This document shows positions 1 to 5,373 of a stretch of 6,050 nucleotides of DNA, piece by piece. The notes under the pieces were generated by a model. It was not told where the DNA came from. It saw nothing but the letters and a program-made list of their open reading frames with translations, and made no database searches. The first letter of the stretch is position 1. Every line of letters starts with the position of its first letter. Source of the stretch: Clostridiales bacterium UBA8960 (GTDB taxonomy: Bacteria > Bacillota > Clostridia > Peptostreptococcales > Acidaminobacteraceae); the NCBI GenBank assembly GCA_003482695.1, contig DMYC01000002.1:1-6050 (forward strand). Direction: 5' to 3'. The position numbers were made by a program, and so were the translations under genes.

Positions 1-977
1 ACTTTTACATCAGCAGTTGGGCCGAATTGGTTGTTTGTCTTAACATATCCGTAACCGCTTCTGTTGTAGCTGTTGATTGAGAATCCAGCGTTTCTAGCTT
101 CAGAAATTTTCTTAGGCTCGATTTGTCCTGCTAATAAATCTACAGAACCGCTTGTAAGTTCAACGATATCCGTTGTCATATCGACGAATTTAAGGATGAT
201 TTCCTTAATCATGTAGCCTTCGCCAACATATAAAGGATTTCTCTCAAGGTAAACGAGTTCTTTTTCTTTGAACTGTGCAACAACGTATGGACCTGAACCC
301 ATAGCATCTGTTGTAATCGTTTCAACTGCTGAAGTGTTGCCTACAGCAAAATCTTTTCCATAATAGTGCTTAGGTATAATTGAAAAACCGCAGTTAGCAA
401 AGTTTACACGAAGTGGCTCAACAAAATTAAATTGAACAGTGTAATCGTCAAGTGCTACAACGCCCTTGAATTCAGTCGTTTCGCCTTTTGTGTATTCATT
501 ATAGCCAACCATATCTTTTACAGTTGATCCATATCTACCTGTGTAAGATGGGTCTGCCAATACTTGGTAAGTGAATACAACGTCATGAGCTGTTAAAGGT
601 TGTCCATCAGAGAAAACCACATCATCTCTCATTTTGAAAGTGATTGACTTGTTATCTGCTGAATATTCCCAGCTGCTTGCGATAGAAGGTTCATATTCGC
701 CATCAAAATTTCTAGCGATAAGGCCTTGGAATACCATGTCAACCACGTATCCATCATATGCAGATGAATAATAGAGCGGGTTGAAGTTACCTGATGCTTC
801 TGTGATTCCTACTGTTATTAAACCTTCTGGTTCAACAACTGTTTGAGCTTCTGTTGTTACTTCTCCAGGAGCTGCAGTAGTAGGTTCGGTCACCACTTCT
901 TGCTTAGGGCTACATCCAGCAAGGAATGCAGATGCGACCATGACTAATGCAAGTAACAATACTAACGACTTCTTCAT
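1..977 (-). CDS. Peptide ABC transporter substrate-binding lipoprotein (SBP_bac_5 family), C-terminus outside window
   Basis: This is the extracellular binding protein of an Opp/Dpp-type peptide importer, anchored in the outer leaflet of the membrane and delivering oligopeptides to the permease. The 325 visible codons are open with no stop. The N-terminus MKKS plus a hydrophobic stretch (residues 4-20) ends in the lipobox L19-A20-G21-C22, so Cys22 should be lipidated after signal peptidase II cleavage. A Thr/Glu/Val/Pro-rich linker (about 23-51) follows. Family hallmarks are the segment at 99-138 (Trp103, then SITFKMRDDVVFSDGQPLTA, then HDVVFTYQ) and GSGPYVV at 227-233, followed by ERNPLY at 245-250. 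Family members usually run 500-600 residues, so roughly half is seen. The ATG at 975-977 is supported by GGAGG (986-990 on the complement) with 8-base spacing. A direct-repeat block lies 50-104 bases upstream. The exact ligand (di-, oligopeptide, nickel or other) cannot be read from this half, so no symbol is given. Confidence 0.95.
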   Translation of the reverse strand, partial: MKKSLVLLLALVMVASAFLAGCSPKQEVVTEPTTAAPGEVTTEAQTVVEPEGLITVGITEASGNFNPLYYSSAYDGYVVDMVFQGLIARNFDGEYEPSIASSWEYSADNKSITFKMRDDVVFSDGQPLTAHDVVFTYQVLADPSYTGRYGSTVKDMVGYNEYTKGETTEFKGVVALDDYTVQFNFVEPLRVNFANCGFSIIPKHYYGKDFAVGNTSAVETITTDAMGSGPYVVAQFKEKELVYLERNPLYVGEGYMIKEIILKFVDMTTDIVELTSGSVDLLAGQIEPKKISEARNAGFSINSYNRSGYGYVKTNNQFGPTADVK

Positions 978-1026
978 TTAATAATCCTCCTTTTTCTAAT
1001 GCTTAACTTAGAGTGAATGTTACACC

Positions 1027-1081
1027 CCATGATGCTCTATATAAACCTTGATGCGGTTTATAACCATAATGCGTTTGAATA
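1027..1081. repeat. Three 18-19 bp direct repeats upstream of the lipoprotein gene
   Basis: Three consecutive units begin at 1027, 1046 and 1064 with the cores CCATGATGC, CCTTGATGC and CCATAATGC (consensus CCWTRATGC). Each is followed by an A/T-rich tail (ctctatataaa, ggtttataa, gtttgaata). Start-to-start spacing is 19 and 18 bases. The block ends about 50 bases upstream of the lipoprotein ATG, where a promoter or operator would be expected. Repeated sites at regular spacing are common for cooperatively binding regulators, but the reading as an operator is inference. They could equally be the remains of a local tandem duplication. Confidence 0.55.
1040..1062. promoter_or_regulatory. Perfect 8-bp dyad, candidate operator
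   Basis: TATAAACC (1040-1047) and GGTTTATA (1055-1062) are exact inverted repeats separated by 7 bases, centred about 74 bases upstream of the lipoprotein start codon. The dyad overlaps the middle unit of the direct-repeat block. A dyad of two 8-bp arms around a 7-base spacer has the size of a dimeric repressor site, and its arms contain TATA-like sequence that could form part of a -10 region. No T-run follows on either strand, so a terminator is unlikely. The regulatory role is inferred from position only. Confidence 0.35.
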
Positions 1082-1555
1082 GTTGAAATAGTTTGACAAT
1101 TTCAGCCAAAAGAAAAATTTGAACATAATCTGTAAATGACGACATATTTTGTTCAAACGAATTTAATCATTCTGTAATAATTTAAAAAAGGTAAAAATAA
1201 AAACTCAAAACGATCATCAATCTGCATATAAAAAAATCTCTATCTTCATTTTGCAGATTTTGTTTTAAGTTTGTTCACATCTTGTTTCAAGATATTTTTC
1301 ATTCTACTACAATTTATCTGAAAATAAAACACCTAAAAATGATTCGAAAATATTGTTAAAATCTCGAAACATTTTAATTTTGCTCTTTTTTCTCTGAGTC
1401 TTCGAATCGATTGCGATATGCAAAGACAATACTTTGAAACCCGAAACAATTTGCGTATTTTGAAGCCCTTTAATTGTAAGGCTTCTATAAAATCATAAAA
1501 ATAAATTTTTACGGAGTTCTCTTCGTCCATTTTTTAACGTGCTTCTGATATGATT

Positions 1556-1598
1556 ATGTATACATCACTTAATTTATCTGAACACTTAATTTATTGAA
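1556..1598. repeat. Palindrome followed by a tandem 17-bp repeat
   Basis: A perfect 10-bp palindrome ATGTATACAT (1556-1565) is followed at once by CACTTAATTTATCTGAA (1566-1582). A second copy lacking one base, CACTTAATTTATTGAA (1583-1598), comes next. The 12-mer AATTTATCTGAA of the first copy recurs exactly at 1311-1322. The block lies about 30 bases past the MscS terminator and about 590 bases or more upstream of the lipoprotein start. The function is unknown; slippage-derived duplication in AT-rich DNA is the simplest explanation. Confidence 0.5.
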
Positions 1599-1626
1599 CA
1601 AATCTTAATATTTCACATTGCTTTAC

Positions 1627-1660
1627 AAATAAAACGAAGCCACTCTCGATAGAGTGGCTT
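1627..1660 (-). terminator. Rho-independent terminator after mscS
   Basis: On the minus strand a perfect 10-bp stem AAGCCACTCT/AGAGTGGCTT closes a 4-base loop. It is followed by CGTTTTATTT, an adequate T-rich tail. It begins 29 bases after the MscS stop codon, which itself reads TGA-TAA as a double stop. On the plus strand no T-run follows, so it acts in the minus direction. It should end the PHP-mscS transcript and insulate the lipoprotein gene. Confidence 0.85.
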
Positions 1661-1689
1661 GCACCTATAATCAAAAAAAAATCTGTTTA

Positions 1690-2487
1690 TCAACCCTGTT
1701 GAACGACCACATGAGGGTAAGGAATCTCGATTCCAGCCAAGTCAAATGCGTCTTTGACCTCTTCAAGCAATGTAAAATAGACATCCCAATAATCTGTTGA
1801 TTTAACCCAAACCCTCAATTTGAAATCAAGTGAACTCGCGCCATGCTTTGCAAGGCGGATGAATGGCTCAGGATCTTTCATGATCAGTTCGTTTCTTTCG
1901 ACTACATCTAAGATCACACTTTTTACAAGTTTTATTTGAGAATGATATGCGACAGAAAAGTCGAGGTCAACTCTTCGAGTCGGAAAAACGCCGTAATTCA
2001 CAAGCGAGCTATTTGCGATGCTCGCATTCGGTATTATGACCGCTTTGTTGTCAGGTGTCGTCAAATGTGTATAAAACAATCCGATTTCAGTGACAGTGCC
2101 TGCTTGTCCAGCCCCCTCAACATAATCTCCTACCTTAAATGGCCTCAAACCTATAATCAATACCCCTCCAGCGAGATTGGACAAACTGCCTTGTAATGCA
2201 AGTCCAATAGCCAGCCCAGCAGCACCAATAACGGCGACAAAAGTTGTCATTTCAACTCCAGCTGAGTAAATCGCAGTGACGATAACCATCATTTTCAAAG
2301 CGATTTTCATAAAGGATTTCAAAAAGGATTGAAGCGTAGGATCTATTTTTATCCACGAACGATTTTTCATCACTCGATGTTCAATAAAGCTTACAATTTT
2401 AAACCCAATAACCAATACAGCCAGAACCATAATAAATTTAGTACCCATTTCCAGGCCTATTTTTTTTAGTTCATCTAGAATTATCAT
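1690..2487 (-). CDS. mscS: Small-conductance mechanosensitive channel, MscS family
   Basis: The product is a membrane channel that opens under bilayer tension and lets solutes escape during hypo-osmotic shock; family members are homoheptamers. The 265-residue protein is close in size to E. coli MscS (286), so it is the minimal three-helix type. Predicted segments are TM1 about 17-35, TM2 about 58-78, and the pore helix TM3 about 82-115 with GAAGLAIGLALQGSLSNLAG. By alignment from memory, L92 and L96 match the E. coli gate leucines L105 and L109, and G100 matches the kink glycine G113. RPFKVGDYVE (115-124) starts the cytoplasmic beta domain, and PDNKAVIIPN (145-154) is another family signature. 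ATG at 2485-2487 is preceded by AGGAGGG (2494-2500), which overlaps the stop codon of the upstream PHP gene 11 bases away, so the two are co-transcribed and probably translationally coupled. Confidence 0.96.
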   Translation of the reverse strand: MIILDELKKIGLEMGTKFIMVLAVLVIGFKIVSFIEHRVMKNRSWIKIDPTLQSFLKSFMKIALKMMVIVTAIYSAGVEMTTFVAVIGAAGLAIGLALQGSLSNLAGGVLIIGLRPFKVGDYVEGAGQAGTVTEIGLFYTHLTTPDNKAVIIPNASIANSSLVNYGVFPTRRVDLDFSVAYHSQIKLVKSVILDVVERNELIMKDPEPFIRLAKHGASSLDFKLRVWVKSTDYWDVYFTLLEEVKDAFDLAGIEIPYPHVVVQQG

Positions 2488-2498
2488 AAAAAACCCTC

Positions 2499-3329
2499 CT
2501 AAATTTTATGAAAGATAGGCTTCATTTTATTGAAAGTACAGATATACTTAAATCCCATCGCTTTAATTTTTTCAATGTTTTCTTCATATTTATAGGCTAA
2601 GAATTCCGGACCATGTGCATCGCTCCCAAGAGTAATGACTTCGCCATTCATTTCCTTATACAGCTTTAGCAGTTGATCAGAAGGGTTGTTTTGGTCAAGT
2701 CCATATCGATGTCCACCTGAATTGATCTCAATCCCTTTTCCATTTTGAATAAGATGCTTGAAAATTTCCTCGACAATTTCTTGATATTCATTAAGCTTTA
2801 TTTTTCCAAGTTCAGGTTTATACCTTTTATACAAATCAAGATGGCCCAGTACAGACAATGCGTCAAATGACTTAACACTTTCATACATTTCTTCAAAGTA
2901 AATTCTCACAGCCTCTTTATCAGAGTGGCTGTCGAAAAACTTTCGATGGTACAAATCTCTTCGTTCCACAGAATGTACAGACCCGATTACAAAATCGAAC
3001 GCACTTTCTTGGATTATCGCTGTGTTGGCTTTCGCTAAATGCGGTTGTATGCCAATCTCTATCCCTTGATAGATTCTAATCTTTTCACCATATGTGCCAT
3101 TTAGTTCATTTATGCTTTTCTCATAATTTGACCGATCAAAGTCCCAGTCAAGACCATGCACTTCTAAATCCGCATCCAAATCCACATGATCTGTAAATGC
3201 AAGATCTGTGATCTTTCGATTTATCGCTTCAACCACCATAGTCTCCATGGATGCTTTTGAGTCTGGTGAAAAATTTGAATGGGTATGGAAATCTGTTTTA
3301 AGTAAAGCATTCTTATCTATTCGTTTCAT
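2499..3329 (-). CDS. PHP-domain phosphoesterase, histidinol-phosphatase (HisJ) type
   Basis: This is a cytoplasmic metal-dependent phosphoesterase of the PHP superfamily. The closest type is HisJ/HisK, which removes phosphate from histidinol phosphate in histidine synthesis. Numbering from the ATG at 3329 (276 residues), the metal-binding set is complete: DFHTHS gives H15 and H17, FTDH gives D47 and H48, GIEIG gives E91, GSVHS gives H119, LGHLDLYKRY gives H163, and GSDAH gives D237 and H239. Length fits the family (about 250-280). A GTG two codons upstream (3335) would abut its ribosome binding site, so the ATG is preferred. It is the first gene of a pair with mscS. No histidine-biosynthesis gene is nearby, and PHP proteins also include other phosphatases and nucleases, so the substrate is uncertain and I give no symbol. 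It looks AT-richer than the transporter genes beside it. Confidence 0.9.
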   Translation of the reverse strand: MKRIDKNALLKTDFHTHSNFSPDSKASMETMVVEAINRKITDLAFTDHVDLDADLEVHGLDWDFDRSNYEKSINELNGTYGEKIRIYQGIEIGIQPHLAKANTAIIQESAFDFVIGSVHSVERRDLYHRKFFDSHSDKEAVRIYFEEMYESVKSFDALSVLGHLDLYKRYKPELGKIKLNEYQEIVEEIFKHLIQNGKGIEINSGGHRYGLDQNNPSDQLLKLYKEMNGEVITLGSDAHGPEFLAYKYEENIEKIKAMGFKYICTFNKMKPIFHKI

Positions 3330-3332
3330 AAA

Positions 3333-3338
3333 CACCTC
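3333..3338 (-). promoter_or_regulatory. Ribosome binding site deciding the PHP start
   Basis: GAGGTG on the minus strand matches the anti-Shine-Dalgarno sequence over six bases and lies 3 bases upstream of ATG (3327-3329), that is, GAGG with 5-base spacing. The alternative in-frame GTG start at 3335 lies inside this site and would have no usable spacing, so the ATG is the likely start. Confidence 0.6.
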
Positions 3339-3353
3339 TCACTTGTATTTCAC

Positions 3354-3400
3354 AAAAATAGGTTACCACAAATGTGATGCGAACACAAATGTGATAACCT
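3354..3400 (-). terminator. Hairpin with T-run after dppF, probable terminator
   Basis: On the minus strand the arms at 3400-3384 and 3376-3360 pair over 17 positions (14 Watson-Crick, one G-U, two U-U mismatches) around a 7-base loop, followed by A and five T. It starts 7 bases beyond the dppF TAA stop. This fits a rho-independent terminator for the peptide transporter operon. The stem is only moderately GC-rich and the T-run is short, so partial read-through into the PHP gene is possible. The arms contain an exact 12-bp direct repeat, so an operator role is an alternative. Confidence 0.6.
3355..3383 (-). promoter_or_regulatory. Weak candidate promoter for the PHP-mscS unit
   Basis: On the minus strand TTCGCA (3383-3378) and TATTTT (3360-3355) are separated by 17 bases. 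Each matches the sigma-A consensus at 4 of 6 positions. The predicted start would be about 20 bases upstream of the PHP ATG, close to its ribosome binding site. The elements fall inside the preceding hairpin, so terminator and promoter would overlap. Transcription by read-through from dppF is the alternative. Confidence 0.25.
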
Positions 3401-3407
3401 AGTTATT

Positions 3408-4385
3408 TTAGATTTCACCTGCAAAATGGCAAGCGACAAGATGTCTTGGTGTTACTTCCTTCGTTGGTGGGACGATTTCCTTACAGATGTCTTTTGCGTA
3501 TGGACATCTCGTATGGAATTTACAGCCTAAAGGCGTGTTGACGTTACTTGGAATCTCGCCTATGATAGGCTCCATTTTCTTCAGTTTCGTCGGGTCTGCA
3601 ACCGGGATTGCCGATAACAGCGCTCTTGTATATGGATGCATCGGGCTTAAATATAAATCTGTCTTATCCGCCATCTCGACGAGTGAACCAAGATACATGA
3701 CACCGATTCTGTCACTTATGTGTTTTACAACGCTCAAGTCATGTGAGATGAATAGGTACGATAAACCCATCTTTTCCTGTAAATCCATCATGAGGTTGAG
3801 TACTTGTGACTGAATCGATACGTCAAGTGCCGATACTGGCTCGTCACACACCACAAACTCCGGGTTGAGGGCAAGGGCTCTCGCGATGCCGATTCTCTGT
3901 CTCTGTCCACCTGAGAACTGGTGAGGGTATCTGTTGATATGATACGCCGAAAGTCCACACATTTCAACTACTTCTGTCACTCTTTGCTGAAATTCCGGTC
4001 CTTTTTTCACGATGCCGTGTGCAAGCATTGCTTCGCCTACGATTGTGCTGACGTTCATTCTTGGGTTCAGTGAACTATACGGGTCTTGGAATATGAGCTG
4101 CATCTGTTTTCTTAGTTGCTTGAGCTCTTGTCCTTTGAATCCTGATATATCTTTTCCATTAAATATGATTTCGCCTTCTGTCGGCTCGTATAATCTGACG
4201 ATGGTTCTTCCAAGTGTGGATTTTCCACATCCCGACTCCCCTACCAGACCAATCGTTTCACCGCGGAGGACATCAAATGATACACCGTCAACCGCTTTTA
4301 CATTTGCCACTGTCTTTTGTAAAAAGCCGCCTTTGATCGGAAAGTACTTCTTTATGTCTCTTACTTCTAATATTTTCTCTTTCAT
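3408..4385 (-). CDS. dppF: Peptide ABC transporter ATP-binding protein DppF/OppF
   Basis: This is one of the two ATPase subunits that power peptide import from the cytoplasmic face; it pairs with DppD. The 325 residues show a complete ABC module: Walker A GESGCGKST (49-57), Q-loop Gln100 in LIFQDPYSSLNP, signature FSGGQ (157-161), Walker B FVVCDE (177-182) with catalytic E182, and H-loop His215 in ISHD. The C-terminal oligopeptide/dipeptide (oligo_HPY) extension is present, with the stop after HFAGEI. It carries Cys288, Cys294, Cys301 and Cys319, the spacing associated with an iron-sulfur cluster in some Opp ATPases. The QMQLIFQDPYSSLNP stretch is typical of the F subunit. The ATG at 4383-4385 follows the dppD stop by 5 bases, with GGAGG (4396-4400) inside the end of dppD, implying coupled translation. 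Dpp versus Opp naming is conventional and cannot be resolved from sequence. Confidence 0.96.
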   Translation of the reverse strand: MKEKILEVRDIKKYFPIKGGFLQKTVANVKAVDGVSFDVLRGETIGLVGESGCGKSTLGRTIVRLYEPTEGEIIFNGKDISGFKGQELKQLRKQMQLIFQDPYSSLNPRMNVSTIVGEAMLAHGIVKKGPEFQQRVTEVVEMCGLSAYHINRYPHQFSGGQRQRIGIARALALNPEFVVCDEPVSALDVSIQSQVLNLMMDLQEKMGLSYLFISHDLSVVKHISDRIGVMYLGSLVEMADKTDLYLSPMHPYTRALLSAIPVADPTKLKKMEPIIGEIPSNVNTPLGCKFHTRCPYAKDICKEIVPPTKEVTPRHLVACHFAGEI

Positions 4386-4390
4386 GTCTG

Positions 4391-5365
4391 TTAGCCCTCC
4401 GTTTTACAGTGCAAGAAGCACGATGCAGTATGGTTTTCACCTACCGTATAGATGCTTGGCTGCTCTGTCTTACATCTTTCCATCGCAAATTTACATCTTG
4501 GTTCAAAGTAGCAGCCTTCTGGCAGTTCAAACGGATTTGGTACAACCCCTTCGATACTGTTCAGGCGCGCTTTGTCCTCATCGAGATTCGGAATGGATTC
4601 GAGAAGACCAATCGTGTATGGGTGCTTTGGATTTTTAAAGATGTCTATAGCGGATGCCGACTCCACGATTTTTCCGGCATACATGACCAGTACATGATGC
4701 GCCATTTGTGCGACGACTCCAAGGTCATGGGTGATCAGCATGATTGCCGTATTCGTTTTCTTTTGCAAATCGTTCATCAGTGACAGGATCTGCGCCTGAA
4801 TCGTTACATCTAGCGCTGTCGTCGGTTCATCTGCGATCAATATTTTTGGGTTACATGCAAGTGCCATCGCGATCATCGCTCTTTGACGCATACCACCTGA
4901 GAGTTGATGCGGATAATCTCTCACCACTTTTTCCGCTCTCGGAATACCGACGAGCTTGAGGAGGTCGATTGCCTTTTCATGTGCTTCGTGTTTTTTCATC
5001 TTTTGGTGCAACTTAAGCGATTCACCGATCTGATCCCCGATTCTAAACACTGGGTTCAGTGAAGTCATCGGCTCTTGGAAAATCATCGAAATCTCGTTGC
5101 CTCTATACGTTCTCAGCTTCTTCTCGTCGATGCCGACGAGCTCTTCACCATCAAATTTGATTGAACCTCTTACGATTCTTCCTGGTTTCTCTATCAGGTT
5201 GAGGATACTCATCGCCGTGATGCTCTTACCACAGCCCGACTCTCCTACGACACCAAGCGTTTGGCCTTCTTTGAGCACAAACGAGTTGCCATCAACCGCT
5301 TTTACCACGCCTTTATCTGTGAAAAAGTGCGTCGTCAAGTCTTCTACTACTAATATTTCCTTCAT
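4391..5365 (-). CDS. dppD: Peptide ABC transporter ATP-binding protein DppD/OppD
   Basis: This is the partner ATPase of DppF in the peptide importer. Its 324 residues carry Walker A GESGCGKS (41-48), Q-loop Gln97 in MIFQEPMTSLNPV, signature LSGGM (155-159) followed by RQRAMIAMAL, Walker B ILIADE (175-180) with E180, and H-loop His213 in THD. The EPMTSLNP and LSGGMRQR forms are characteristic of the D subunit, against the DPYSSLNP and FSGGQRQR of F. The C-terminal oligo_HPY region has Cys285, Cys291, Cys298 and Cys316 in the same pattern as DppF. Both catalytic sites look intact. The ATG at 5363-5365 lies 8 bases after the dppC stop, with a modest ribosome binding site (AAGGTAGGTG) that overlaps the end of dppC. 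It is the middle gene of dppC-dppD-dppF. Confidence 0.96.
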   Translation of the reverse strand: MKEILVVEDLTTHFFTDKGVVKAVDGNSFVLKEGQTLGVVGESGCGKSITAMSILNLIEKPGRIVRGSIKFDGEELVGIDEKKLRTYRGNEISMIFQEPMTSLNPVFRIGDQIGESLKLHQKMKKHEAHEKAIDLLKLVGIPRAEKVVRDYPHQLSGGMRQRAMIAMALACNPKILIADEPTTALDVTIQAQILSLMNDLQKKTNTAIMLITHDLGVVAQMAHHVLVMYAGKIVESASAIDIFKNPKHPYTIGLLESIPNLDEDKARLNSIEGVVPNPFELPEGCYFEPRCKFAMERCKTEQPSIYTVGENHTASCFLHCKTEG

Positions 5366-5373
5366 CTTCGCAC

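Larger units (their letters stand above)
978..1689. other. AT-rich intergenic region without a convincing gene
   Basis: These 712 bases lie between the MscS stop codon and the lipoprotein start. They hold the lipoprotein ribosome binding site (986-990), a direct-repeat/dyad block (1027-1081), a long A/T-rich stretch (about 1100-1530), a palindrome plus tandem repeat (1556-1598) and the MscS terminator (1627-1660). The lipoprotein promoter must lie here if that gene starts its own transcript. I found only mediocre -35/-10 pairs on the minus strand, for example TTGAGT with 17-base spacing to TTAAAT in the A/T-rich part around 1175-1205, and I do not commit to one. The only long open frame (1333-1530, minus) has no ribosome binding site and no family resemblance. 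I see no tRNA, riboswitch or recognisable small RNA. Confidence 0.7.

Noticed and set aside
1118..1157. 8-bp inverted repeat TTTGAACA/TGTTCAAA with a 24-base spacer
   Set aside because: The arms are AT-rich and the spacer long, and TGAACA/TGTTCA words recur throughout this spacer, so chance is likely.
1219..1259. 8-bp inverted repeat AATCTGCA/TGCAGATT with a 25-base spacer
   Set aside because: An arm of this length with such a spacer is expected about once by chance in an AT-rich region of this size, and nothing else supports it.
1279..1300. ATCTTG-TTT-CAAGAT hairpin followed by ATTTTTC on the plus strand, terminator-like
   Set aside because: The stem is only 6 bp and AT-rich, and no plus-strand gene lies upstream to need it.
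1333..1530. 65-codon open frame on the minus strand in the spacer
   Set aside because: There is no ribosome binding site upstream of its ATG (the preceding bases are GTTAAAAA), the composition matches the surrounding AT-rich spacer, and the Lys/Arg/Phe/Ile-rich product resembles no family I know.
3330..3335. GTG at 3335 as the start of the PHP protein
   Set aside because: It overlaps the GAGGTG ribosome binding site that is correctly placed for the ATG at 3329.
3373..3387. TGTGATGCGAACACA as a CRP-like site
   Set aside because: The half-sites are one base too close for the TGTGA-N6-TCACA pattern and the right half does not match exactly; the similarity comes from the 12-bp direct repeats.
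4012..4638. 208-codon plus-strand open frame antisense to dppF and dppD
   Set aside because: It lies entirely opposite two strongly conserved ATPase genes, has no recognisable domain, and its length is explained by the codon structure of the genes on the other strand. The other plus-strand frames opposite dppC, dppD, dppF and mscS were dismissed for the same reason.
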